A stretch of 64,000 bases of DNA from Methanomicrobiales archaeon. Its GTDB lineage: Archaea > Halobacteriota > Methanomicrobia > Methanomicrobiales > Methanospirillaceae. The stretch lies in contig JAAYWH010000073.1 of NCBI GenBank assembly GCA_012516785.1, positions 58,722-122,721 on the forward strand, read 5' to 3'. Below are positions 34,185 to 42,559 of the stretch, piece after piece. The notes beneath the pieces are model-generated. The model searched no databases. It was not told the origin of the DNA and worked only from the letters and a program-made list of their open reading frames with translations. A program made the position numbers and the translations under genes. Position 1 is the first letter of the stretch. Each line of letters begins with the position of its first letter.

Positions 34185-35759
34185 TTATGCACCTCCGAGT
34201 ACTGCTGAAATATACCCGGCCTGGTCAGTGAGCGCATGAGCTGCCGGGGCTATCAGGTTCTGGACAAAGAATTCCGGAAAGACCCCTGAGATGATCACTA
34301 TTGCGGCAAGGATGGTCATTCCGATGAGCATCGTACGCGGTGCTTCTCTGACCTGCTCGTTCCCGGGAAGGGGAGGGCCCATGAAGACAGAATGGAACAC
34401 TTTCACAAACGAGGCAAGGGTAAGGATACTCACGACCATTGCTATGATTGAAAGGAGGGGACTGAAGGCAAACACGGACTCGTATATCAGGAATTTAGAG
34501 GCAAATCCGTTAAAGGGTGGTATCCCGGCAATGGCGAGCGCCCCGATAATGAAGAAGATCATCGTCCATTTCATCCGGTGGCCGAGACCTCCCATCCGGT
34601 TCAGGTCGCTTGTCCCTACCTGGTAGATGATGGCGCCAGCCGTTAGGAACAGGAGGCCCTTATACATTGCATGGTTGAAGATGTGGAAGATCCCGCCTTC
34701 CATCGCAGTCATCCCATAGGAGTTGAGGAGCGCCTGGTCTCCGAGCACGGCAAGCCCTACACCAACGCCGAGGAGCATGTATCCGGTCTGAGAGACGGCA
34801 TGGTAGGCCATCAGCCTCTTGATATCCTTCTGGGGGATTGCCATAGTGACACCTATGATCATCGAGAGGATCCCCAGGATGATGATCACCCACCCGATCG
34901 TTGCGTAGTTGAGCGTGATGCCGTACAGGGTGAAGCAGATCCGGAACAGCCCGTACAGGCTCGCCTGGCTTGCAACCACCAGCATTGCCGTCACCGCGGA
35001 GGGGGCCATTGAATAGGCATCCGGTGTCCAGAAATGCATTGGGACCGCTCCGCACTTTGCTGCAAGAGCTGCGACAACCAGTACGAGAGCGAGTTTGTCG
35101 AGAGGTGTCCATTGGATCATGTCGGCAAGCATCGCCATGTTCAGGGCGTTGTACTGGCCATACAGGATACCGATGGCGAAGAGGAAGAATATGCCCCCGA
35201 TTGTACTGACAAGCAGGTATTTGAGACCTGCCTCGACGGCACGACCTTTTTCCACCTTGTAGGCAACAAGCCCTGCCGATGCGAGGGAGGAGATCTCGAG
35301 GAAGACAAAGAAATTGAAAAGGTCTCCTGTTGAGACCATCCCGAGGATGGCACCGATCATCAGGAGGAAGATGGTGTAATAGGCCTCGAGCCCGGACCTC
35401 CGTGAGTCGCTTGAAAGGGAGTAGAGAATAACGGCAAAACCCACCGTGACGGCTATCGTCACCATCAGGGCACTCATAGCATCAAGGGTGAAGATGATCC
35501 GTATCGGTATTCCGCCAGAATCAGGGGGAACGGCAAGGGTGGCGTTTGTTGCGCCGAAGACGTAGAGGAGCGTCCCTTCCGTATACACAAGGAACGCTAC
35601 AAGGTAACCGATAAGTGCCGTCAGGGTCATGACAGCAAGTACCCAGAGTGCCCGTGCATCCCGTGATATCTTCCCGATCAGAGGTGAAAGGAATGCCCCG
35701 AGCAAGGGGACTGCGATCAGCAGAGCCGGTGCATTGGTGGTAATATATCCGGGGATCAT
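34185..35759 (-). CDS. mbhH: Membrane-bound hydrogenase antiporter-like subunit MbhH (MrpD/NuoN-type)
   Basis: A 524-aa protein with about fourteen transmembrane helices of the proton-conducting membrane transporter family. Segments FLEISSLASAGLVAYK and KCGAVPMHFWTPDAYSMAP (listed in part) carry the conserved Glu and Lys of the ion path. In Mbh this subunit, with the Mrp-like set, exports H+ or Na+. The only large antiporter subunit in the operon. It ends 2 nt before mbhI and overlaps mbhG by 4 nt. Confidence 0.93.
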   Translation of the reverse strand: MIPGYITTNAPALLIAVPLLGAFLSPLIGKISRDARALWVLAVMTLTALIGYLVAFLVYTEGTLLYVFGATNATLAVPPDSGGIPIRIIFTLDAMSALMVTIAVTVGFAVILYSLSSDSRRSGLEAYYTIFLLMIGAILGMVSTGDLFNFFVFLEISSLASAGLVAYKVEKGRAVEAGLKYLLVSTIGGIFFLFAIGILYGQYNALNMAMLADMIQWTPLDKLALVLVVAALAAKCGAVPMHFWTPDAYSMAPSAVTAMLVVASQASLYGLFRICFTLYGITLNYATIGWVIIILGILSMIIGVTMAIPQKDIKRLMAYHAVSQTGYMLLGVGVGLAVLGDQALLNSYGMTAMEGGIFHIFNHAMYKGLLFLTAGAIIYQVGTSDLNRMGGLGHRMKWTMIFFIIGALAIAGIPPFNGFASKFLIYESVFAFSPLLSIIAMVVSILTLASFVKVFHSVFMGPPLPGNEQVREAPRTMLIGMTILAAIVIISGVFPEFFVQNLIAPAAHALTDQAGYISAVLGGA

Positions 35760-36100
35760 TCTTTCAGCTCCTTTATCTCATCGACATTCACAGTCCCGTA
35801 GGTCTTGTAGATAATCACGGCAAACGAGAGCATCAGTGCACTCGTCGCAACCCCGATCACGATCGAGGTGAGAGTCAGAGCCTGCGGGGTTGCCATCACC
35901 ATGTTCTCAGATACTGCGTAGGTGTAGATCGGTGCGATCCCTCCCTCGCGATACCCAAGGGCGATGATAAAGAGGTTCACCGCCGAGGTGAGGATGCTCA
36001 CTCCGAGGAATATCTTGATGAGGTTTCTCTTCAGGAGGATGGTGGCAAGCCCGATCACGGACAGGAGTACGACCGCGATATAGGGAAGGTTCCAGAACAT
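35756..36100 (-). CDS. mbhG: Membrane-bound hydrogenase subunit MbhG (MrpC/NuoK-type)
   Basis: A 114-aa protein with three helices of the NuoK/MnhC family. IGLATILLKRNLIKIFLGVS and TSIVIGVATSALML match the conserved Glu/Lys-adjacent helices. Part of the ion-translocating module. It lies 3 nt after mbhF. Confidence 0.92.
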   Translation of the reverse strand: MFWNLPYIAVVLLSVIGLATILLKRNLIKIFLGVSILTSAVNLFIIALGYREGGIAPIYTYAVSENMVMATPQALTLTSIVIGVATSALMLSFAVIIYKTYGTVNVDEIKELKE

Positions 36101-36103
36101 GAA

Positions 36104-36583
36104 TCAGGCCTCCTTTGTCTTCCCTATGCCCGAGAGCATGTACAGGATGACGATGGCGAGACCGCCCCAGACCTCGATCCCGACAGCGATGTTCATCAGC
36201 GGGAGTACCCCGCCGGTATTCAGCTCACCGGGGTTCGGGCCGAAGGGGACGGTCATCCCGAAGAGTGAACCGCTGTTTGCGAGGAAATTGAAAAAGAACG
36301 TGGTCCCGAGTCCAATGGCAATGAGTGCCACCCCGGCAAACATTACGAGCCCCGCGGACTCCTGGGCCATGAGCACCGTCTTTCTGATCATCCCGATCAC
36401 CTCTTCATACGAATAGGCAACGATCACGAGTGCTGCCCCGGTAGCGACCACTGCCCCGCCCTGGAAACCACCACCCGGGGTGAGATGACCGTGCATGATC
36501 ACGTAAAGGCCGAAGATAACGATCGCACCAAAGAGGACATCTGCCCCGAAGCGGACGATCTTACTCATTCTCATCGGCATCAC
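36104..36583 (-). CDS. mbhF: Membrane-bound hydrogenase subunit MbhF (MrpB-type)
   Basis: A 159-aa protein with four helices of the MnhB family. The stretch HGHLTPGGGFQGGAVVATGA is the MrpB hallmark (GxxxPGGGFxgG). It overlaps mbhE by 23 nt; the start MMPMRMSKIVRFG could be the first or the third Met. Confidence 0.93.
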   Translation of the reverse strand: MMPMRMSKIVRFGADVLFGAIVIFGLYVIMHGHLTPGGGFQGGAVVATGAALVIVAYSYEEVIGMIRKTVLMAQESAGLVMFAGVALIAIGLGTTFFFNFLANSGSLFGMTVPFGPNPGELNTGGVLPLMNIAVGIEVWGGLAIVILYMLSGIGKTKEA

Positions 36584-36845
36584 TCCTTACCAGCTTCCGG
36601 TACATCAGCGCCACCCCGACAACGGCGGTAAACAGGACGGTGGATTCACCGAGCGTGTCGAAACCACGGTAATCGAAGACAATCGTGGTCACGATGTTGT
36701 TCGTCGCAGCCTGCTCCTGCCCGTTCCTGATGAAGTAATCGTCCATCGCGGTGTTGTCAGGTTCCCCGAAGGTCAGGTCGAGGGCGATCAGGCCCAGGAA
36801 GAGGCCGAAAATGATGATGATCAGGATCGAGAGTTCCTTTCTCAT
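36561..36845 (-). CDS. mbhE: Membrane-bound hydrogenase subunit MbhE (MrpA C-terminal type)
   Basis: A 94-aa protein with two helices. IVFDYRGFDTLGESTVLFTA is the conserved segment found in MbhE and in the C-terminal part of MrpA. It overlaps mbhD by 4 nt and mbhF by 23 nt. Confidence 0.92.
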   Translation of the reverse strand: MRKELSILIIIIFGLFLGLIALDLTFGEPDNTAMDDYFIRNGQEQAATNNIVTTIVFDYRGFDTLGESTVLFTAVVGVALMYRKLVRSDADENE

Positions 36846-37096
36846 GGGGCATCCTCCTCGTAGCGTTTGGTCGAGCGGATCGCTATGATAAAGATAGCCG
36901 TAGTAAGACCTGCCCCTATCGCCGCCTGTGAGATCGCGACATCGGGCGCCTGGAGGATATAGAATTCAAGCGAAATGAGGAAGCTGAAGAGGCCCGAGGC
37001 GAGTGCGGCGGCGAGCAGATCCTTGAAGTGGTACACGAGAACTGCCGAGACAATAAGGCCGGCAATAACGAGGATATGAATGATAGTCTCGATCAT
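36842..37096 (-). CDS. mbhD: Membrane-bound hydrogenase subunit MbhD (DUF4040 type)
   Basis: An 84-aa protein with three helices; FSFLISLEFYILQAPDVAIS is the DUF4040/MbhD signature with the conserved Glu and Asp. ATG 37096 is chosen because it overlaps the mbhC stop by 4 nt and has a GGAGG-type RBS just upstream; the longer frame is the shadow of mbhC. Confidence 0.92.
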   Translation of the reverse strand: MIETIIHILVIAGLIVSAVLVYHFKDLLAAALASGLFSFLISLEFYILQAPDVAISQAAIGAGLTTAIFIIAIRSTKRYEEDAP

Positions 37097-37449
37097 CGTC
37101 CCGCCTCCTTCAGCCGGTCGACCACTGCAGGGGAAGGCATGATGCCGCTCCGGTGAGCAGCCCTTGCGATGGCATGGGAGCCGATAGCGTTTGTGAATGC
37201 CAGGGCAAATGCGGCGATAAAGGCGTGGACGCCGAGCACGATGAACTGCGAATCGATCGTGCTCAAGTAAAGGGAGATTGAATAGACGATCACGGCAAGG
37301 GTAGTGAAGACCGACCCGAAGGTGGTTGCTTTCGTGGTGGCATGCATCCTTGTGTACAGGTCCGGGAACCGCAGCAGGCCGATCACCCCAAGCGAATTGA
37401 AGATGATCCCGATCGCAAGGCAGATGATGATGAGCAACTCGGCAATCAT
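37093..37449 (-). CDS. mbhC: Membrane-bound hydrogenase subunit MbhC (MrpG-type)
   Basis: A 118-aa three-helix protein of the MnhG family. GVIGLLRFPDLYTRMHATTK is a textbook MrpG motif. It overlaps mbhB by 1 nt and mbhD by 4 nt. Confidence 0.94.
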   Translation of the reverse strand: MIAELLIIICLAIGIIFNSLGVIGLLRFPDLYTRMHATTKATTFGSVFTTLAVIVYSISLYLSTIDSQFIVLGVHAFIAAFALAFTNAIGSHAIARAAHRSGIMPSPAVVDRLKEAGR

Positions 37450-37706
37450 CAGAGTTCCCCTCCGAGGTATTTCGCAATGTAGAGGGTGCTGACAAATGAG
37501 AGCAGTGCATAGACGATTGCCACGTCGATAAAGATGACCTCCCGGTAGATCAGGCCGAGGATAACGAGCGATGCGACGGTCAGGGTATTGACTGTGTCGA
37601 CAGCGACGACCCGGTCACCAGGGGTAGGGCCGAGGATAAGCCTGATGAAGCAGAGGCAGATCAGGATCACAAGGACCAGGACTGCAGGGTAAAACGGATC
37701 GATCAT
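37449..37706 (-). CDS. mbhB: Membrane-bound hydrogenase subunit MbhB (MrpF-type)
   Basis: An 85-aa three-helix protein of the MnhF family. RLILGPTPGDRVVAVDTVNT is the MrpF signature (GPtxxDRvvalD). ATG 37706 gives a 4-nt overlap with mbhA and the family's normal N-terminus. Confidence 0.94.
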   Translation of the reverse strand: MIDPFYPAVLVLVILICLCFIRLILGPTPGDRVVAVDTVNTLTVASLVILGLIYREVIFIDVAIVYALLSFVSTLYIAKYLGGEL

Positions 37707-38230
37707 TCGGCAATCCTCCGGATCCACCGCGGGAGATCAGCGATGGAGAAGAGCTCATGGTCACGGATGACCGGTGCAGCCTCCTCACCCTCTCCGACAT
37801 TGATGTTGTGGATGAACAGATCATGCGTATGCTCATCGATGTCGACGGTGATCGTCCCAGGTGTCAGGGTGATAGAGTTTGCGAGCATGAAGATCCCGAG
37901 GTCTGACTTCAGGTCAGAGGAGACTCTGATGATCCCCGGCCGGATCCGCAGGGTGATCACCCGGTAGGCAACATCGAGGTTTGCCTTGATCACTTCCAGG
38001 AAGAACGGCCCAATCACGTAGATGGGGATCAGCAGGAACCGCAGGGGGTTTGCCATCCGGTAATTTCGTGCCCGGCAGAGGAAGTTCCGGGCAACTGCAG
38101 CGGTTAAAAGGCTGAGAACAACCCCTGCAGTGAGTTCTGATGCCGACCAGAGCCCTATATTCCCACTCCCTGCAGTCAGGACAAGGTAGACAAAGAGGGA
38201 GAGGAGAAAGGTGAGGATAAAGGCGATCAC
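37703..38230 (-). CDS. mbhA: Membrane-bound hydrogenase subunit MbhA (MrpE-type)
   Basis: A 175-aa protein of the MnhE family: two N-terminal helices and a soluble tail. SITLTPGTITVDID is the MnhE hallmark. It is the first gene of the mbh operon and uses a GTG start at 38230, preceded by GGAGGCGAT. A TATA-like TTTAAGAT (minus strand, 38394-38401) would give a leader of about 140 nt. Confidence 0.92.
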   Translation of the reverse strand: MIAFILTFLLSLFVYLVLTAGSGNIGLWSASELTAGVVLSLLTAAVARNFLCRARNYRMANPLRFLLIPIYVIGPFFLEVIKANLDVAYRVITLRIRPGIIRVSSDLKSDLGIFMLANSITLTPGTITVDIDEHTHDLFIHNINVGEGEEAAPVIRDHELFSIADLPRWIRRIAE

Positions 38231-38558
38231 CCGATCGCCTCCGGCTGTTCATCGTTTGAGCATGCCAAACACGTTCCATTCATAGGTATCACGCGAATCT
38301 CCGGAGGTTTCCGGTGCGGTCCTGATACAGCCTTCATTGGTGAACACCGATCTGCCGCATCCCATGGTATAACTACGAATATTGGTTCTCGGAATCTTAA
38401 ACAATACGATTTGTTCCGGATAAAAAACGCATTTTATCATCTCTTGGAAAAAATTACGTCTAATTTTCAGTTTTTACCCACTACACCGGGATCCCAGTAA
38501 AAAAATATCGCCCGTATCCCTCTGGTATTTATCGTTTCATTGCCAATGGTAAGGGTGA
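38231..38558. promoter_or_regulatory. Divergent promoter region between mbhA and the PUA/PAPS-reductase gene
   Basis: About 330 AT-rich bases without a gene. A minus-strand TATA candidate at 38394-38401 serves mbh. On the plus strand TATTTATC at 38526-38533 lies 26-33 bases before ATG 38559, which suggests a leaderless or nearly leaderless transcript for the right-hand gene. The mbh leader contains a CCGGAGG...CCGG-type dyad that could fold. Confidence 0.5.
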
Positions 38559-39968
38559 ATGCGCCCTTCGTTCCTGGGAAAAATGCTCCTTCACTGGTGT
38601 GATACCTGTCATGCCCCTGTCCTCTCGGAGACCTGTGCCTGTGGTGCCGTGACACGGAAAGTACAGGTCACCCCTCCTGGTGATATACGGCCTGCGTTTC
38701 CTGCGGATGTCGCCCTGATCAACCGTATCTACTCTGCCCATTTCGGGGCGCCACTCATACCCGAAGGTCATGTCGTTCTCCTTAACAAGGTCCCGGACAC
38801 TGACCGGATGGAAGAGATCGTCATGGGCGGGGCTGTTGTCGGGGCGATTCGGTACACCCCTTCCGGGAGAACCTGGGAGCCCCTTCCCAGGCCGGAGTCT
38901 GCCCTTTACCTGACCCCGCTGCTCCGTTTTGTGGTCGTGGATCCCGGTGCGGTTGCCTCGATCCGGGATGAAGGGGCTAGCGTGCTTGCACCTGGGCTCA
39001 TCTCAATACACCCCTCGGTCCGGTCGGCTGATGAGGTGTTCATCCTTGATCCCGAAGGAAGGGTTGCGGGAGTCGGGAGAGCCCGTGCTGATGCAACAGA
39101 TGCGGCCTCGATGACCCGGGGGCAGGTAGTGAGAACCCGGAAGAATGCCCGGTCGACCTGCATCCCAGGTCCATCCACGTGGGATGCGGTCGTCCGGGCG
39201 AACGCGAAGGTGCTTGAGGAGGCCGAGGCAGAAGCAATCAGTTTCATCCGGAACGTTTCGTCGAATTACACTGGGAAGGCGACTGTATCATACTCGGGTG
39301 GGAAAGACAGCCTCGCCACTCTCATCCTTGTGCTGAAGGCGATAGGGAACGTCCCGCTCCTGTTTGCCGATACCGGGTTCGAATTCCCGGAAACGTATCA
39401 GAATGTCTCTGATGTTGCAGCCCTGTACGGGCTTCCGGTAGTCCGTTCTGATGGTAAAAGCAGGTTCTGGGAGGGGTACGACAGGCATGGTCCCCCTGCA
39501 GTGAACCACCGCTGGTGCTGCAGCGCCTGCAAACTCCTCCCCCTCCGCGAGGCAATCGGAGCGACCTGGGGCGACTGCCTCTCGTTTATCGGCCAGAGAA
39601 GGTATGAATCGTTCAAGAGAAAGGAGAGCAGCAGGGTGTTCAGGAACGGTATCGTGACCAACCAGACCTCGGCTGCCCCCATCCAGAACTGGACCGCCCT
39701 CCATGTATGGCTGTATCTCTTCAGGGAAGATGCCCCGTTCAATCCGCTGTATGCCAAACGCCTCGATCGAATCGGGTGCTATCTGTGCCCTTCAAGCGAT
39801 GTGGCCGTGCTCGAGGATATCAAGAAGAGATATCCCGATCTCTGGGATATGTGGGAACTTAAGCTCAGAACATGGCGTGATGATCATGGTCTGCCCGCTG
39901 CATGGGTCGATGACATGAAGTGGAGGATGAGGGAGGGGGTGGCAGATGAGACGGATAGTGATTGTTGA
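38559..39968 (+). CDS. PUA-domain PAPS-reductase-like (PP-loop) protein with N-terminal zinc finger
   Basis: A 469-aa archaeal multi-domain protein. The N-terminus has a zinc-ribbon-like CDTCHAP...CACG. A PUA RNA-binding-like domain covers roughly residues 125-200. The PAPS-reductase/PP-loop ATPase domain follows, with YSGGKDS near residue 246, DTGFEFPETY, and later cysteines (RWCCSACK and GCYLCPSS) spaced as an Fe-S site. Family members are annotated as PAPS reductases, but the PUA domain points to an RNA-linked sulfur or adenylation reaction; no substrate is established here. The start may be ATG 38559 (after GGTGA) or ATG 38583, which gives the common MLLHWCDTC N-terminus. Confidence 0.85.
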   Translation: MRPSFLGKMLLHWCDTCHAPVLSETCACGAVTRKVQVTPPGDIRPAFPADVALINRIYSAHFGAPLIPEGHVVLLNKVPDTDRMEEIVMGGAVVGAIRYTPSGRTWEPLPRPESALYLTPLLRFVVVDPGAVASIRDEGASVLAPGLISIHPSVRSADEVFILDPEGRVAGVGRARADATDAASMTRGQVVRTRKNARSTCIPGPSTWDAVVRANAKVLEEAEAEAISFIRNVSSNYTGKATVSYSGGKDSLATLILVLKAIGNVPLLFADTGFEFPETYQNVSDVAALYGLPVVRSDGKSRFWEGYDRHGPPAVNHRWCCSACKLLPLREAIGATWGDCLSFIGQRRYESFKRKESSRVFRNGIVTNQTSAAPIQNWTALHVWLYLFREDAPFNPLYAKRLDRIGCYLCPSSDVAVLEDIKKRYPDLWDMWELKLRTWRDDHGLPAAWVDDMKWRMREGVADETDSDC

Positions 39969-40554
39969 TTACGGGCTTGGGAACCTCAGGAGTGTTTTCC
40001 GGGGGCTTGAAAAATCAGGAGCACGGCCGGTTATTACGTTCGACAGTGAGGAGATTGCGGCAGCGGATGCCATCGTCCTTCCTGGTGTAGGAGCCTTCAG
40101 GGACGGGATGGAGCAGATCGGTGAGATGCAACAGGTCCTTACCGAGGCAGCGGGAGCAGCGATCCCCATGCTGGGTATCTGCCTTGGTATGCAGATGCTC
40201 CTTGAATGGAGCGAAGAGCATGGTCTCCATGCAGGGCTGGGGATCATCCCCGGGACGGTCCGGCGGTTCCAGGGATCACCCGGGTATAAAATTCCCCACA
40301 TGGGATGGAATTCGCTCGAGTCCCCGATGACTGACAACCCGCTCATGGAAGGGATCAGGGAAGGTTCCTACGTCTACTTTGTCCATTCATATTATGCCGA
40401 TACCCGCGCTGAAAATACTCTCACGTCCACCACCTACACCCGCTCCTTTGCTTCATCAATCACGAGCGGAAATGTCTATGGCGTCCAGTTCCACCCGGAA
40501 AAGAGCGGGGCGACGGGGCTCCGAATCCTTGAAAACTTCATCGGTCTCATATGA
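39946..40554 (+). CDS. hisH: Imidazole glycerol phosphate synthase, glutamine amidotransferase subunit HisH
   Basis: Class I glutamine amidotransferase that supplies ammonia to HisF in histidine synthesis; 202 aa. VDYGLGNLRSV opens the protein, LGICLGMQMLLEWSEE holds the catalytic Cys, and YGVQFHPEKSG holds the catalytic His and Glu. It overlaps the upstream PUA/PP-loop gene by 23 nt, with GGGAGGGGG upstream of ATG 39946. No other his genes are nearby. Confidence 0.95.
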   Translation: MRRIVIVDYGLGNLRSVFRGLEKSGARPVITFDSEEIAAADAIVLPGVGAFRDGMEQIGEMQQVLTEAAGAAIPMLGICLGMQMLLEWSEEHGLHAGLGIIPGTVRRFQGSPGYKIPHMGWNSLESPMTDNPLMEGIREGSYVYFVHSYYADTRAENTLTSTTYTRSFASSITSGNVYGVQFHPEKSGATGLRILENFIGLI

Positions 40555-40634
40555 GACGATGCATGGGGAAGACCGGCCCTGATTCTGTTCATGAGAACAG
40601 AAACTAATTATTGCCCACGCTCCAAGAGCTGGAT

Positions 40635-41432
40635 ATGAAAAAGCGCTTTATAGTTCTTCTTCTCTCTCTCGCGCTTCTTATCGGGGCTGTTCAGGCCTAT
40701 GTCGTTACGATCGAGGCACCTCCGGAAATCCAGGCAGGGGCTCCCCTTGAAGTGACCGGAACTACCACGTTCCCGGCCGGGACCCAGTTTGACATCATCC
40801 TCTACCGGACACAGTTCACGACACCCGAGACAGTTGACCGGAGAATGATCGTCGTCGATGAGACCAAAGAGTTCGATGCTTCATTTCCAACAACTGCCCT
40901 CCCTGCCGGGAAGTACAAGCTGGAGGTCCAGTTCCTCGAGGATCCAGGGTCAAGCCTGGGGTCATCATCGGTCACCCTGCTTCTTGTGAATCTCATAGAC
41001 AGGTCTGCTGAGATCGTTCTCAATGCTCCAAAGGAGCAGACCCTCGACCAGGCATTGCTGATCGAGGGATATATCCCTGATCTGGGGGTTGCCACCATCA
41101 CGATGAAGGTCGATGGCCCCAAGGGGTTCTCCCTGCCTGATCAAAGCATCAGGACGACCACCACTCTTGGATCCAAGGACGGACACTTCTCAAAGAAGGT
41201 CAACGTGACCGAACCGGGAAACTATTACGTGAATGTCTATGATGCAAAGGGCTTCATCACCCAACTGCGATACTCGGTAAGTGAGTCAACCGGCCCAGCG
41301 GGAACAAACCCATCGACCACGGAAATCCCATCCACGTCCCTCCCGCAGACAGCGGGAATGCCCGTTCCGCTTGCTGGAATGATCGCCGGCCTCTGCGTAG
41401 CCGCTGCCCTGGTCTCCTGGAAGAGGAGCTAA
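40635..41432 (+). CDS. Membrane-anchored surface protein, function unknown
   Basis: A 265-aa exported protein. The N-terminal signal peptide (FIVLLLSLALLIGAVQA) is cleaved near residue 19-20. Two Ig-like beta domains follow (about 20-120 and 125-215; each begins with a V-x-A-P-x-E/K pattern), then a Ser/Thr/Pro-rich spacer and a C-terminal membrane helix (LAGMIAGLCVAAALV) ending in WKRS. The layout resembles archaeal surface proteins anchored by a C-terminal helix, but no PGF motif is present. ATG 40635 is chosen for the signal peptide. Confidence 0.8.
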   Translation: MKKRFIVLLLSLALLIGAVQAYVVTIEAPPEIQAGAPLEVTGTTTFPAGTQFDIILYRTQFTTPETVDRRMIVVDETKEFDASFPTTALPAGKYKLEVQFLEDPGSSLGSSSVTLLLVNLIDRSAEIVLNAPKEQTLDQALLIEGYIPDLGVATITMKVDGPKGFSLPDQSIRTTTTLGSKDGHFSKKVNVTEPGNYYVNVYDAKGFITQLRYSVSESTGPAGTNPSTTEIPSTSLPQTAGMPVPLAGMIAGLCVAAALVSWKRS

Positions 41433-41941
41433 TTTTTCCGGAACCGGATCAGTATCTCCTTTTTCTCCCGTAATCCAGCTTAATCTTCACCAGTGGGACA
41501 GATACCCATGGCCATTTTTCCCTGCAATCACAACTGAAGGAAAAAAAAGGCGAAGAGGAGCAGATCATCCGAAATCTCGTGGAATTGAGCATATACCGTA
41601 AAGAAGGGTACGCACTATTTTCACCACCTGTCTTTCTCATACCCCGTTACAGAAAATTGACCGTGCCCGGCTCTCATATATCTGCAAAAAAACAACATGA
41701 TTCCTTCTCGGGCCACAAGCATAAAAGATGAAAATGCCGGAGGCATTTTCATATAAAAAGTGATACCCCCGCTCAATATCAAAGAGGAAGATATCTTGCT
41801 TATGTGCAATCGCATCGCAGGGGACTCAACAGCGGCAGGGGGGAGCACAATCCTAACCCCCGGGAGAGTCTGGAATGCAATGGAACCTCTTGAATTATAT
41901 GAAAAAACAGGTGTCGGAAAGGACCCCTCTCATCAGGAGTA
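41433..41941 (+). other. Gene-poor stretch of about 510 bases
   Basis: Short frames on both strands look random. The only distinct structure is the perfect inverted repeat at 41728-41752. It separates the plus-strand surface protein gene from the end of the minus-strand alaS operon, so transcription terminators for both are expected here. Confidence 0.5.
41728..41752. repeat. Perfect 11-bp inverted repeat with 3-base loop
   Basis: ATGAAAATGCC and GGCATTTTCAT are exact reverse complements separated by GGA. The hairpin lies about 190 bases downstream of the membrane-HTH gene stop and 300 bases after the surface protein gene. It could be a bidirectional terminator, a processing site or an operator. 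Confidence 0.75.
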
Positions 41942-42559
41942 TCACGGGGAATAGCCTTTCTGCCACCGGTATGCTTCATACAGGATGAGGACCAGCAGCA
42001 CCAGGCACCCTCCAAGGAAGAATGCCAAGACCATTGGAACAGAGGAGGGTAGTGCCGGTGCAGCAGCGGGTGCGGTGGCTTTTTCGGCAAGGATTGAGGC
42101 ACCTTCACCCCCCCCAGCAGACCGATCGATCTGGAACGAAGCCGGCTCCGTCATTTGGGTGGTCCCCACGTCAAGCAGCGGAAGGATTGCAAACATCGCC
42201 ATCGAAGCGAGGACAACAATCGCAAAGAGTGATGCGTACTTGAGGAGGATCGAACGGACGCTCGCCACCTTCGGGGCAACGATCAGCAGCTGGTCACGGA
42301 GGGCATAGACCTTGACCTCCCGACCCTTCACGCTGTAGCGGGTCTCGGCAATCTCGATCAGGCCGGCCTCGAGCAGGTTGTCGATATGGTATTTCAGGGT
42401 CCCCATCGGAATATTCAGGAGATCCGTCAGGTCGGATGCTGTCTTTGGACCCCCGGCAAGGATCTGCAGGATCTCGTTTGCCATGGGGCTCCCAATTGCC
42501 TTTCCTATCTTCTGTGCCCGTTCATCCCCGGGCTCGATAACGATGATCTCTTCAGTCAT
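41942..42559 (-). CDS. Membrane-tethered ArsR-type winged-helix regulator
   Basis: A 205-aa protein with an N-terminal DNA-binding domain and two membrane helices. The winged helix spans about residues 10-90 (IGSPMANEILQILAGG, KTASDLTDLLNIPMGTLKYHI, VKGREVKVYAL). A first membrane helix lies near 105-125 (SLFAIVVLASMAMFAIL), an Ala/Pro-rich extracytoplasmic loop follows, and a second helix lies near 175-195. It may sense an envelope signal and control transcription from the membrane. The start at 42559 overlaps the alaS stop by 8 nt, so it is translated from the alaS message. Confidence 0.82.
   Translation of the reverse strand: MTEEIIVIEPGDERAQKIGKAIGSPMANEILQILAGGPKTASDLTDLLNIPMGTLKYHIDNLLEAGLIEIAETRYSVKGREVKVYALRDQLLIVAPKVASVRSILLKYASLFAIVVLASMAMFAILPLLDVGTTQMTEPASFQIDRSAGGGEGASILAEKATAPAAAPALPSSVPMVLAFFLGGCLVLLVLILYEAYRWQKGYSP

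Noticed and set aside
41760..41954. 64-codon plus-strand frame starting GTG
   Set aside because: It has no ribosome binding site and no recognisable sequence, and runs into the end of the membrane regulator gene.
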